Source: Margaritifera margaritifera (taxonomy: Eukaryota; Mollusca; Bivalvia; Unionida; Margaritiferidae). From it: DNA of 64,000 nucleotides. The DNA is taken from positions 4,742,501 through 4,806,500 of the forward strand of contig JAQPZY010001664.1 of the NCBI GenBank assembly GCA_029931535.1, given 5' to 3'. The translations under genes were made by a program, and so were the position numbers. The notes under the pieces are model-generated. The model was not told the DNA's origin and made no database searches. It saw only the letters and a program-made list of their open reading frames with translations. Shown one piece after another: positions 1 through 10,904 of this stretch. Numbering within the stretch: the first letter of the stretch is position 1; each line of letters starts with the position of its first letter.

Positions 1-525
1 TCCATCTAGACCAACACGTTGTTCTTCTCCTTTTTCTTTTTTTTTAACTGGTCCACCACCAGTAAAAAAAAAAATTAAAAAAAATAAGGTGGAGAACAAC
101 TTTTGGTTTATCATCCATCCTGACAGGGTGTTATGTTTAAGTGAAAAGTTTTCACATCTTTGTGAGATGCCACACCTTCAGCTTCCTTAACAGCCAGATA
201 TTTAGTTTCCAGAGACTGTAAATGTAATCTGCATTTTACACTGCCGTTTGTAGCCATCGTAAACATAAATAAAGTTAAAGAAGGAAACTTTCACAGCACA
301 ATAAACTTGTTTTAATCACAGATCACTTTGGAAACTGCAACAATCGATCAGATTTCAATGCTTTTATTCAAGTTTGGTGATGATTTTTTTTAATGAAAGG
401 TGGATTGTTTTTATTGAACATTGTAACCGGATTGCTTTGATGAAGGGTACATGTGTTATTTAAGTCGCCACGAGAGGCCAACTTTATAGGACCAAACAAA
501 AGCCTGTTTTTTAATCCACCAAGAC
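1..525. other. AT-rich flank, nothing recognised
   Basis: Poly-T and poly-A runs near 35-90 and otherwise unique-looking AT-rich sequence. I see no exon, RNA gene or transposon end here. Confidence 0.5.
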
Positions 526-695
526 ATTAAAGCATGGCGGCAAGATCAACTAATTGTTGAACAAAGTACAGGTCGGAACTGGCTGCTTGTCGACATAAAT
601 GATCCGCCGGCAGCAAAATTAAAGCTTGGCAGCAAGATCAACTAATTGCTGAACAAAGTATGGGTCGGAACTGGCAGCTTGTCGACATAAATGAT
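526..695 (+). repeat. Tandem duplication, 2 x 92 bp
   Basis: Two direct copies with a period of 92 bp (526-617 and 618-695). Each holds the words GCAAGATCAACTAATTG, GAACAAAGTA and CTTGTCGACATAAATGAT. Variants of the last word, GTCGACATA and GTCGATATAAGTGG, recur at about 735, 833 and 867, so the duplication may be part of a larger decayed element ending near 890 (GGACTGTATATG). Confidence 0.8.
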
Positions 696-2559
696 TAGAA
701 AACAAAGGATTGTTCAAGCTGGGACCAAGGGCTTCTGTCGACATGTACGTTTATTTTTTATCTCAACGTTGACATAAGCATGACAAATTTGGTAGTAATA
801 GTAAACCAAGGGACCTGGACTTTGTTTTTTTTTGTCGACATAGGCGGCTTGTCAACATAAGTGATGTCGATATAAGTGGGTAGGACTGTATATGTAAATA
901 AAAAAAACAATAAACATGTATATAGAAATGTTTCTTTACATGTTATTTACAACAAAATGTTTTTAGCTAGAGTAATAAGTTGGACTTTTAAACAAAAGTC
1001 TCTCCTTTTGCTCGGGGTTTGACAAATTTGATGAATGTACACATGCCCTTGATATGCACCTTCAGTAAATAAAACCCAATTGCACCTGAAGAATCCAATA
1101 TATTGAATCAAAATGTAATTTTTAAAAATGCAAAAAGAGCACAAAAACAAAAACAAAACATATTATTAACAAAACATCAAACGGGTTCTGAGCTCTTTTT
1201 AAACGTGCAAGCTTGACTTAGTAAAAAATACTCATTAACGATATTGTTTTAGGATTATGTCTATGAGTTTTAAAGGCCAATGTTAATGAGCAGCAGTGGA
1301 TATTGTAATGACAAGCAATCACTCATTCATCATTCTTGCCAATAAAGATAACAAAGAAGTTTGGATTGAAGAATAGTCAAATAAGAAAACAATTATCCAT
1401 TTTAAAATGATGTGATCAAAGGCCTTTCTGCATGATTGTAAATGTTTATTTTAAAAAATTTCTTAATCTCCTGTTTCATTATTTTGTAAGAGATTATGAC
1501 CACTATGTGCTATTGAATACATGATACAATACATTTCACTGGACACAGAATATTTTAGAGCTGACTTTACCTATAGTCAGCATAAATTAATAAAATAATG
1601 ACAGCATGGACTTAAATAGAGTGGATGCGTCAGTACGAGTAAGATAAACAAAATAAATTGTTTCATGCATGATAATGTCTATAATGACAGGGATGACAAC
1701 AAACAACAAGAAGCAAGGAGTATAACAAAGTAATATGAAAAAACACTTTTCTGCTGTATGAACTGCAATCAAAATATATTTCCTGTCTCTTCTCTTCAAT
1801 GTCTCAATTAAATACTTACACAAAGTTTAGTAATATTTATGTTTTTAATATGAGATTTGATCAAACAAATACTTAGCAAACATTACATTGGTTGTTTCAC
1901 ATATCTAAATCAGACATTTGTATTTTGTTGAAGCTGTTTGAAATGTGAACTTCTCCTTGATTTAAATATTAAACATCAAAGTATAAAGGTAAAAAATCAT
2001 AAAAAGACTTTTTAAAAAAAAATTGCCCTATATGTAGATAACTTTAATCTCCTATTATATTCAGAGAAGAAAATATTGCCTATCATTTTATCTTTTTTTT
2101 TTTACACATGGTAATCTCATTCTAAATTTTTTTAATTGAAATTTAAAGGATTTAAAGAAAAATATGAAGTTCTATGTAGAAAAAATAATACATTCAATTA
2201 ATTATGCTTTTAATGAATATACGGTGCATGAAAAATGAGAGAGTATTAAAAGTTCATTACTGTAGTTATGGAAATCCCAGCATAAAGTGACTACCATATG
2301 CCACTACTGTGTGGTTTCTATGATTCCAACTTTAACTAGGGAAACAGGGTGGGGTTTTTTTCAACACTTTTTGCTCATGTTTATAACATTCTTTGAGACT
2401 AATAAACACTTACCAGATGGAGAGCAGACTGGTATTGGTTTGTAATTATGTACAACTGGTGGTAGATAATTCACAGAACAAGTTCAGGAAAACAACATTC
2501 AAATTTAGGTCAATAACAGTGTCAACTTTTATAGTTTTGCAATAGCTTCTTGAGTAAGA
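696..2559. other. AT-rich flank or first intron, no gene seen
   Basis: Only short chance reading frames on both strands. A 5' untranslated exon of IFT88 must lie upstream of 4124, here or outside the window, but I cannot place it from sequence alone. Confidence 0.45.
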
Positions 2560-2787
2560 GTTTTTATTTTATGCTGTCCTGTGGATTAGTGGATTTTCCA
2601 AGAGAAATCATTTTTATGATTCATGGAGTGAATTATCAGTTTTATTTTTCACTCATTTAAATTTTTTGCAGTATATATTGATAAAATTATGACCAAAGAA
2701 TTTCATCTGCCATGTTGTCTGTCACTTGGTGCAATGGTAGCATGTTGACCTCTCACACAAGAGAACAAAGTTCAAATCCCACAATGA
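2560..2787 (-). repeat. M2 repeat, inverted partial copy, with tRNA-like promoter
   Basis: The reverse complement matches the 520-bp units at 58918-60290: GTGGATTTTCCAAGAGA here corresponds to TCTCTTGGAAAATCCAC at about 59816. Positions 2728-2785 contain a tRNA-like A box (TGGTGCAATGGTAGCATG) and B box (GTTCAAATCCC), read on the + strand here and on the - strand in the 59 kb copies. The family M1 array begins just after it. Confidence 0.65.
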
Positions 2788-3693
2788 ATCTTTTATGTCA
2801 GTTTTTAGCTTTACTGGTCATAACCAAAAGAGTTTATGGCGTGGCCTATTGTCCATCATCCAATGTCTGTCTACCTGTTGGCATGAATTTGTTATCACTA
2901 CTCCTGCAAACTACTTGGAGGATTGCCATGAAACTATACACACATTCATCCCAAGGTCTAGTCCTAAATGAAACTGGTGCTGCTATGACATCCAAATGGC
3001 TGCTATAGCTGGCATCGTTAAAATCTTGTTATTGCTACTCCTCCTCAGTGGATGGTCATATCAACAAAGGGTTTTCACTAAAAGACTTTTGGTGATGTCT
3101 AGTTTGTCCTAAATTAAAATGGTGCCAATCTGAAGTCTAATGTATCGGGCATCTTGAAGATCTTGTTTTATTGCTACTCCAGAACAGAAAGTCATATAGA
3201 CATGGCTTTTCACCAGAAGATTTCTGATAATATCTAGTTGGTCCTAAATGAAAATGGTTCCACTTGGACATTCAATAGGGCCACTATGGCAGCCGTCTTG
3301 AAAGTCTTGTTATTGCTACTTCTTCACAGTAGAAGGTCCATATTGACACCAGAATACTAATTATGATATCTTGTTGATCCTGAATGAAAATGGTGCTGAT
3401 CTGATTTCAGATATGGCCACCATGGCAGCCATCTTGGAAATCTTCGTCACTACTTGTTCTAAATGGAAAGTCATATCAACATGGAGTTTTCACCAGAAGA
3501 CTTCTTATGGTGTCTAGTTGGTCTTGAATAAAAATTATGCCTATCTGATGGCCACTATGGCAGCCATCTTGAACATCTTGTTATCACTACTTCTTCAGAA
3601 TTGATGGTCATATCAACCTATGGTTTTCACCAAAAGACTTCTTATATCTAGTTGGTCCTAAATGAAAATGGTGCCACACAGACATCCAATATG
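2788..3693 (+). repeat. M1 array element (~140-bp units)
   Basis: A short head with GTCTGTCTACC is followed by about five degenerate units of 130-145 bp. Each unit carries words such as ATGGCCACCATGGCAGCCATC, TTGAAAATCTTGTTATC and CTAGTTGGTCCTAAATGAAAA. Related copies lie at 37540-38106 with 43570-43720, 57590-58520 and 63590-63960. The 98-codon reading frame at 2712-3008 comes from this repeat and is not a gene. M2 sequence flanks it on both sides, which suggests M1 inserted into M2. Confidence 0.8.
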
Positions 3694-3960
3694 TTGTACA
3701 CTTTAGTTGGCCAACATGTTTGAACATAAAATAAAAAGAAAATTTGCTTGTTCCAAATGAGTAAGGGATATACTTCATCTTGTGGATGAAAACTCAAGTA
3801 TTTTCACTAGTGGCTTCTCCACTCATTAAATTAACGAGTTTTTTACCTACTTGATGAAATATATCGGTCGGTTATTCACTTCATACAAGCAAATATTCTC
3901 TATATTTTGGTGGAGAAAACAAAATGTAGTACCTGACTGGGCAAGTGTATTTTTAAAGAT
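3694..3960 (-). repeat. M2 repeat, inverted partial copy (other side of M1)
   Basis: ACACTTTAGTTGGCCAACATG is the reverse complement of the start of the M2 units at 58918, 59438 and 59959. Together with 2560-2787 it brackets the M1 element, although about 200 bp of M2 expected between the two halves is missing. Confidence 0.6.
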
Positions 3961-4123
3961 TTTTAAACACCTGCTCATTTAAAATATGATTGAGGAGAAG
4001 TGTGGAGTTTTGGGCAATTTTATGAAAACCTAGATTCCAAGTAAGTAAAAATATTGTTGGATTTTCTGGCCCAGGTATTTGTATCAGACTCTATATATAT
4101 TTGTATTTGTGGTATCTTTTTAG

Positions 4124-4240
4124 ATAAGCATGGCAGGAATGAATCGATTGAGCATGATGGAGCAGGTCCATCTGGGTGGAGAGGATGAAGACGATGTCTA
4201 CTCCGGATTTAATGAATACAATGCCACTTTGGACACAGAT
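4124..4240 (+). CDS. IFT88: IFT88 coding exon 1 (residues 1-37)
   Basis: ATG at 4130 opens MAGMNRLSMMEQVHLGGEDE and runs to ATLDTD, followed by the donor GAT|gtaaga. Only six bases lie between an acceptor-like TATCTTTTTAG (ending at 4123) and the ATG, so at least one upstream untranslated exon is implied. The acidic EDEDDVYSGFNEYN block is the conserved IFT88 N-terminus. Vertebrate proteins begin at the position of MMEQVHL (Met9, codon at 4154), so the first eight residues are either a lineage extension or the start is at Met9. The exon ends in phase 0. Confidence 0.9.
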
Positions 4241-5215
4241 GTAAGAAGGCTTTCTAATAGTATTTAATTCTGTAATATTCCATATGAATCTTTATTATCA
4301 TTATACGTAGCCATACTTATAAGATGGTAACAATAAATAGCCCTGGACATTGTAGGTTCAGAAAAGTGCAGCAATCAATACTTTTTTAAACATATTTTGC
4401 GTACATTGATTGGGAAGAATGAAATTTCCCCCTAAGCCTTTAGAACAGTAGTTACAGTATGCAAAGAGTATATTGACCATTTGTTACTTGTACTGATGTA
4501 GTTATCACCTAATTCACAGTATAGCATTCAGGTGTTACAGGTGAAGTCAGGCCTGTGCTCTGTTGTAATGTGGGTATCACCCTGTGGTAGATTTATGACA
4601 GGCTTGGTTATCACCTACTGTGATGCCTTTGAAGATGATGACAAATGCACAAAGTAATCCACTAACTCGCAACATAGACACTGGTTTGGGTTGGTAATGT
4701 CTAGTGGAATTACCACCTGCTTAGTGAAGTACAAAAATTGTCTATATACCAGTAGGTCACTTAACTGCACTCAAGATCACTTTTTGCAAGCATGAGTAAT
4801 ATGGTCACTCCACTTTGTGTGTACTGTAATAAAGTGGGGGAAAATGTTGGAATGACCTAAATATTTGAAATGTGCTTTGTAGAGACGATGAGTGTAATTA
4901 TTTGGATGTTGGCATAATCTGTACATATTCAGGGATAACAAATTTAAATGATCAGAAAACCCAAATTAAAGTTTTATTTCAGCCATTCCACATTAGTAAA
5001 AGGTAAAAAAATGTTTTTAAAAATGTGTAAGTTGGAGTATATACATAATTTTGTTATTGCTCTTCCTGAAATTTTAATTGAGTAACTCAGCAAATATATT
5101 TATTTTTATTTATATCCAGCTGAATAAGATGATTGTACGTTTGTAATACTTAATATTCTTATTTTACTGACTGATTCAGTGAATCAGGCTGTCAGACTTG
5201 CACTTTTCTTTACAG
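4241..5215 (+). other. IFT88 intron 1, no feature seen
   Basis: AT-rich intron bounded by gtaaga and tttacag. It holds no repeat that I can match elsewhere in the window. Confidence 0.6.
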
Positions 5216-5284
5216 GATTTGGCACATGATATAAAGTTTCAAAAAGCAGTCCTCAGGACAAGTCATGGTAGAAGACCACCTCCA
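5216..5284 (+). CDS. IFT88: IFT88 coding exon 2 (residues 38-60)
   Basis: Sixty-nine bases encode DLAHDIKFQKAV then LRTSHGRRPPP, between the acceptor ctttacag and the donor CCA|gtaagt. The RTSHGRRPP block is a strongly conserved IFT88 signature in the poorly ordered N-terminal region ahead of the TPRs. It enters and leaves in phase 0, so it is a symmetric exon. Confidence 0.95.
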
Positions 5285-6353
5285 GTAAGTGGTATACTAT
5301 CAAATTTGTTTTACATAATTTTCTTTATATACATCCAGTACCTTACTAGGATTTTAGTAGAATAAATGTTACATTAGAATGTCATAGAAAGCAATAAACT
5401 TTAAAGTAGATTCAAACTAAACAAGAATTATTCGAGTATTTCAGATAATCAGTTAAGGAATGACAATTCCTACACCCATCTAGCCTTATCAACTAAATGT
5501 CATTAACAGGTTGGTCAACTTTCAGTAACTAAACCAGCTTTTGATATAGAAAAGGCAGTTTTCCATGCATTCTCTTTGCCAGGCTAGTAGGTCAGAATTG
5601 GTTTTGTCACCCTTTGCTGAATCATGAGTTCAGGTGATCAAGTGAATATTTTCCTACGAACTAGAAATGTTTGGGGGACATGGTGTTGGTTCAAAGAAAC
5701 CAGACTTTCCAGGGATTGCTGTTTAAATAATCAAGGCAGTACTGTACTTTATCTTGGGATGACTGTTAATAACCCTTGATCAGTTGGTACATTACCCTTG
5801 TTACATTATTATAATGTCTATATTTACTCTGTCCCCGTTTATTTACTGTTAGAATTTTTTAAAAAAATATTTTCATATTTCACTGGATATTTAAAATAAT
5901 TTTACTTGGTAAAGAATGCATTATAGACATAATTACTGCTCATACTCATGTAAGAGGTTGATATTATAGTGTGTTATGAATTAACTTTTGTTCAGAATAA
6001 TATATATCAAAATGCTGGTATGTAAATCATTAAATAAGATACATTTAATTTATTCTGTCCCTGTGATTTATGTATGAAACATTATAGAATAAATGAGAGA
6101 GTACCATATGTAATAAGCATGATATTGAATATGTATTGGTTGATATCTTGCATAAAGTCGCAGTACTAACTGAAATTTTCAGGCAGAATATAATTAGGGC
6201 ATTTATATATATATATAGATATTCCAAGATAATTTGAAGCAGTCTTGTAGTTCACTGATCTGACATAGTAATCAGGTGAAATTTTATTTTTTTGTGTGTG
6301 CCTGTCCTTCAGATATGCAAGTTTCTTATGATATTGTTTTCTTTAATTTCTAG
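5285..6353 (+). other. IFT88 intron 2, no feature seen
   Basis: AT-rich intron with a short (TA)n run near 6205-6217. Acceptor TTTAATTTCTAG. No mobile element was recognised. Confidence 0.55.
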
Positions 6354-6537
6354 ACTGCAAGCCGTGGAGGTTTGACTGCTGCAGCTGGCTTGAGGATGGG
6401 CACAGCAGCCAGAGGTGGGAGAATGGGCATGCCCTCTTCCATGGGCCGCCCTATCACTGGGGCAGTTGGTCAAGATGGCCAGGCCAGGCCTATGACAGCT
6501 GTTAGGGCAGCTGGATACACATCTGCTGGAAACAGAG
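6354..6537 (+). CDS. IFT88: IFT88 coding exon 3 (residues 61-121 plus 1 nt)
   Basis: The exon encodes a Gly/Ala/Arg/Met-rich stretch (TASRGGLTAAAGLRMGTAAR and onward) ending in RPITGAVGQDGQARPMTAVR then AAGYTSAGNR. RPxTGAxQDGxxRPMTAVRAAG is diagnostic of IFT88 in animals. Its base composition is far richer in GC than the flanking introns. The donor is AGAG|gtactg and the exon ends in phase 1. A reading frame that continues to 6560 simply runs on into the intron. Confidence 0.96.
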
Positions 6538-6604
6538 GTACTGTGCATGAAACTGTCTAAAATACTGCAAGTTGTTATTTTGAAATCACTGTGGTGGAGC
6601 AAAC

Positions 6605-7110
6605 CATTTGCCTATCCATAGTCTATGTACCTTACCCAATGGTAGAGGCAGAAACCTATTGATTTTGAGGAAGCTAAGTGTAAAGTCAAGGTCACTGGAG
6701 ATGGAAATGTTATTTTCCTTTCTGCATGATAAATCAAGTTTCCTTGACCTACATTTCATGAAACTTCATAGGGAGGCTACACTTAGGCAGGGACAGCTCC
6801 TTAATAATTTTGAGACAGAAATGATAGGTCAAGGTTACTGGAGCCAACTTTTTTGTGTTTCTGTTTGGTCAGTCAAGTTTCCTAGATCCAGTTTTCACCA
6901 AAATTCATAAGTTGTCTACACTTGGGTAGAGCACTTTCTTATTGATTCTGTGGCCAAGAAGTCAAAGGTCAAGGTAATTGCAGCTAAAATTGTCACTTTC
7001 CACAAGTTTCCTTGCACCCAATTTGTATAAACTTCTTAGTTGCATGCCACTTGAGGAATGGCAGCTCTCTGTTGGGTCTGCATTCAATAGAGCAAAGGAC
7101 AAGGTCACTG
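6605..7110 (+). repeat. Array of ~140-bp units with TCAAGGTCA words (family T2, diverged)
   Basis: About 3.5 degenerate units start near 6650, 6793, 6934 and 7061, each with CTTATTGATTTTG-like and GTCAAGGTCACTGG-like words. The same word pair recurs with a 143-bp period at 55480-56280, so this is an older copy of that family inside intron 3. The 100-codon frame at 6608-6910 arises from it. Confidence 0.65.
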
Positions 7111-7563
7111 GATGTTAAATCGCAAAATTATGCTAATTTTACATTTGTGATAGCTATAGTCAGTCATGAGGATAAGCCATTCTTCTGATCACTATTTTTA
7201 TATTGTGCTCTTCTACGTGTATCCACAACAGAAAAACATTAATTCTGTGGCACTTTACAAGTCTTGTAGAAAAACAATCATCTCCCCACTAAAAGAATCA
7301 AAAAGATGCTTTACTTACCATGAAAATTATCAAAGTATCCCTTTGTATTAAGTAATTAGAATTGTGTGATGTATGAATGAAAAGGCTGTTCATGAACCTA
7401 TATTGTTCTTTTTTTAGTTGTATACTGCCTGTTTTTTGTGAATTTTTTAAGAAATTTTCTTGTAGTTTACATGTTTTACTGTACAGTGACAAATACTATT
7501 TGAAATATCTATAAACTAATTACTACCATATTGATGCACAAGCATTATCGTTTTAACTTCTAG

Positions 7564-7636
7564 GGGCTGGATTTGATCCCTTGAACCAGGCAGGAAGAGG
7601 TCCAGCTCCTGCCCTTGAACCCAAGCCAGAAGATAG
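7564..7636 (+). CDS. IFT88: IFT88 coding exon 4 (residues 122-146)
   Basis: The exon begins after AACTTCTAG and completes a split Gly codon, then encodes AGFDPLNQAGRGPAPALEPKP followed by ED. FDPL(N/S)Q is conserved in IFT88. The donor is ATAG|gtagga, phase 2. The exon is only 73 bp and was placed by homology and phase, since no long frame marks it. Confidence 0.92.
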
Positions 7637-8029
7637 GTAGGAAACACTATACTACATAGACACAAAAATGAAGAAGCAAAATCTTTATTGGAAATTTCAT
7701 AATTGAATTCCTATCTCCATTCAGATTTTATGACTCAGACCTGTTCCAGTAAGACATACTTGGGTCCAAGGGAAGGAACTTTCGGTGTAAAATAGCCACC
7801 CGTAGATGCAGTTTAGAATTTTGTATCATTTTCATACTGACTACATGAGTAACCAGAGTATCCCAGCATATTCCCTGGGTACTACCATCAGCAGCAAATG
7901 GAAAGTGAATTATATATTATTTGCTTTTGATGTGGATGTTATTTCTTTGTTTTATTAAATAAACAGAAATTTCATGGCATATAAACACAAAAGTAACAGT
8001 TTGCATTTCTTTTTGTTTGATTGATATGT
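7637..8029 (+). other. IFT88 intron 4, first part, nothing recognised
   Basis: AT-rich intronic sequence after the phase-2 donor. No mobile element end or exon was seen. Confidence 0.5.
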
Positions 8030-8395
8030 GTTTTACTTTGAGGTCAAGGTCAGTGCTCACTATTATATGTTTTCATCACATTTTTCCTTCCTTTGTTCTA
8101 TAACTTTAAAGCTGATTGAGATTGAAGGATGAAACTTGGTGTGTTTGTACATCATCACTGAAGGGTGCGTTGTTTACCACATTTGGATCCTATCTTCAAG
8201 GTCAAGGTCACAACTCAATATTTTAAATTTTCCATCACCCTTTAATTTCTACTCTATAACTTTAAACTCATTTGAGCTTAAAGGATGAAACTTGATATAC
8301 CTGTACATCATCACTAGAAGGTGTGTCGCATACCACATTTTCAAGGTCAAGGTTACATGTGAATATTTTAAGTTTCCTGTGTTTTCCTTGCACTA
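8030..8395 (+). repeat. Array of ~150-bp units (family T1) with TCAAGGTCA
   Basis: About 2.3 units carry the words GGATGAAACTTGGT, GTACATCATCACT, ACCACATTTGGATCC and CTTCAAGGTCAAGGTCAC. The same words recur with a ~155-bp period at 32805-33530 in intron 10. The array ends about 45 bp before the acceptor of coding exon 5. Confidence 0.8.
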
Positions 8396-8438
8396 AAAAA
8401 TTAAACAGAATTTTTTTTTTTTTCTTAATCTCTTTCAG

Positions 8439-8529
8439 CCCAGAAGAAAAGATAAGACAATTGGAAAAGAAAGTGAACGAGCTGATAGAAGAAAGCTGTT
8501 TTGCAAATAGCCGGGGAGAATACAATCTG
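8439..8529 (+). CDS. IFT88: IFT88 coding exon 5 (residues 146-176)
   Basis: The exon follows ATCTCTTTCAG, completes a split Ser codon and encodes SPEEKIRQLEKKVNELIEES then CFANSRGEYNL. This charged helical segment, with heptad-like spacing, is conserved just before the first TPRs. The donor CTG|gtgggc is weak but is followed by an in-phase continuation in the next exon. It ends in phase 0. Confidence 0.95.
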
Positions 8530-8924
8530 GTGGGCAGAAAATTTGCCAATCTATATGTGACATAATAACTTTTGAGATGAGTAGATTTTTTTTCTGCACT
8601 CCATCTTTTGTTACTCTGGTTATTGTTTTAATGGTCCCACATTTTTGTTTAAATGGAGACAAAGACAAAATAATGTAAATTCATTTGTTTTTGAGGGTAT
8701 CAATTTTTGTGGCGTTTTATCAGTATTTCAAATTCTTGATTGGGCAAGAGGTTCTATTTTCTTAAAGAAGGATAATTTTTGTTAGGTCTTTAAATATATG
8801 GTTTCTAGAAACCACAAAATCCACACAAATTTGTACCAGTTAGTGAATTCACAGTATAGAAAATAAGATAATTCAGAGATGTTTGAGACACCATATTAAC
8901 ATTTATTTGAGGAGTTCAGTAGCT

Positions 8925-8990
8925 CAGTTGGTAGAGAGTCTAACTCATGATCATTGGGATGCAAGTTTGATTCTTCAATCCAACAAGCTG
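8925..8990 (+). repeat. tRNA-like SINE head, degenerate
   Basis: TAGCTCAGTTGGTAGAGAG is a near-consensus A box, and AAGTTTGATTC is a decayed B box about 40 bp later. The acceptor-stem arms do not pair, so this is a SINE head or tRNA pseudogene and not a working tRNA gene. Confidence 0.45.
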
Positions 8991-9397
8991 TTTAACTTTT
9001 GGTCTTTTGTTTGTGGCAAAAATAGCCGATAACTGTTTATGTTCCTTGTTAAAAATATGAAATGCCACATTGAAGAGATTATTGTATTATTAAATTATTA
9101 TTTATTTTTTTAAAATTTAAATTATTGCACATAAGTACATATGTATCTTTTTCAGTCATTGAGATTTCCATAGCTGTTTAATTTTTATACACGTTTTCTG
9201 AAGATATGATGGAATATATGAGCAAAGAAATTTTTAGCAGCTTACTTTTTCGAAAAGTCTGTTTCTCATTTTACTATCTTGCGTTTGAATTCATGTGATA
9301 ATGTAATTTTAGATACATATTTTAAGAATTTTCGGTTTTTTAAACTAATACATAAATACATATTTTTTACCCTTGCACGTATCGTCGTCTTTTCCAG

Positions 9398-9502
9398 GCA
9401 CTTGAAAAAGCCAAAGAAGCTGGCAGAAAGGAGCGAGTTCTTGTGAGACAACGAGAGCAGCTTTCCATGGGAGATCAGATCAACTTGGATCTCACATATT
9501 CT
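9398..9502 (+). CDS. IFT88: IFT88 coding exon 6 (residues 177-211)
   Basis: The exon follows TCTTTTCCAG and encodes ALEKAKEAGRKERVLVRQRE then QLSMGDQINLDLTYS. (L)ALEKAK(E/D)AGRKERVLVRQREQ and INLDLTYS are nearly invariant in IFT88. The donor is TCT|gtatgt, phase 0. The following intron is 10.8 kb and carries most of the retrotransposon material in the first half of the window. Confidence 0.97.
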
Positions 9503-9787
9503 GTATGTAACATTTTGTTTTCACATAATTTTTACATGATCATTTTATCTCAGATAGATCAGTACTAAGATATAAATTGCAGTGATTATACTGTTTAATC
9601 TTGGCTCCTATGAATTACTTGTTTGTCATAAATTGTATTTAGTATATTCTAAGCTGTGAAGAAGCCCCTTTCATTGTTAATCTTTAGGATAATAGAACCA
9701 TGTGCACTCAACCCAGGCAAGCCTACTGTACTTTTCTGAATCAAATACAGTACCTTATCACATTAATGTACACTAGGAATTAATTTC

Positions 9788-9927
9788 TGTAATCTCCTGA
9801 ATCCAGCCCTCCTGGAAAGACTAAAGAAATTCATCTTTCCCTTCTATATACTATATAGACTATTAAAATATTATCTATGGGAAGTAACTCTTCCAAGATA
9901 CTATTATAATTACCTTGCCTTGTCACT
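9788..9927 (+). repeat. DIRS-A left inverted terminal repeat
   Basis: About 140 bp (CTCCTGAATCCAGCCCTCCTG to CTTGTCAC) is the imperfect reverse complement of 15771-15909. It also aligns with the left repeat of DIRS-B (CCGAATCCAGCC, GATGAAAATTCATCTTTCC). Confidence 0.85.
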
Positions 9928-10134
9928 GCTAAGGTTTCTCTTCAGAGTTTTGCATTATTGCACATTGTTCAGAATTTAAAAGAAAAGGTATTCCCTTTAT
10001 TTTCCAAACTGATAATTCTTGACAGTGCTTTATTTTATGTATAGTTTGCTTATTTTTTTAGCTCATTACATTACTTAGTCATTTATCATTGTTGTTATAG
10101 GTTGACAATAGTCATTTGTCATTGTTGTTACAGG

Positions 10135-10530
10135 CAGACAATAGTGACTAGATGCACCAAGTGTAACAAGCTTAAGATTTCAAAGAACACTCACAAGACA
10201 TGCCTCTGGTGTACTAAATGTATTTCACACTTCTGTGGAAACAATAGATAGGCAGGGAAAACCCCTAAAGATTGAAGTCTTCGGATGTCCTGAACCTTTA
10301 TCCCAACACTTGAGTCAGTAGCCAGTATAGTGACGGATTTCCCTGTGGTCCTTCCCCCTCCCAATACTGCTTGGACATTGCCGTCAGCAACTGTCACTTC
10401 CAGACAACTGGAGCATGAAGAACATGATACTCTGGATTCAAATGTGTTGCTGTCTTCTTATTCACTGCTTGAATTTCAAATGAGAAGACTGATCCAAGAG
10501 ACCATGTTACAGTTGCTGACTTGAGGGGAT
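10135..10530 (+). pseudogene. DIRS-A ORF1 (gag-like) remnant
   Basis: The translation reads TRCTKCNKLKISKNTHKTCL then WCTKC. It aligns with the start of ORF1 in DIRS-B (TKCVKCKKFKASEDSHDLCL, ACTKC), so both share a CxxC...CxxC zinc-binding-like module. The frame is then broken and is interrupted by the LINE insertion near 10905. ORF1 resumes at about 13149. Its function in DIRS elements is usually described as gag-like. Confidence 0.7.
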
Positions 10531-10904
10531 TTTCTTTCTTGCCTGCCATCCCACCTTTTGGTGTCTGACACGAATGTGAATTGAGAACTTGTTCCTTTTT
10601 TTGGCAGCCAAGCGAGCTCTCACCTCACATGCCGGAGCAGGTCCAGGGTACCTATAAGTGTCAGTGCATGGGTTTTTTATGCTGATATTGCCAGAGTTTT
10701 TTGCCCACCACACTGGCTGTCCATTGCTACTTTTAATCAGAGGTTGGTTGTAATGGCAAGTCAGTCCGGAAACCATCCATCCATCATCTATTGCCTGTTA
10801 CGCAGGGATCCATCTGATTGGTCCATCCACACTGCTGTTCTTCCAGCTGTCTCAGCAAGGCAAGCTCTGCCGGCTGCCCATCAATCAGTTCAGACAACAA
10901 ATCA

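Noticed and set aside
2712..3008. 98-codon open frame on the + strand
   Set aside because: It is built from the M2 tRNA-like part and the first M1 units. Similar words recur at three other places without an open frame.
10507..10776. 89-codon open frame on the - strand
   Set aside because: Antisense shadow within DIRS-A ORF1 and LINE flank, with no motif.
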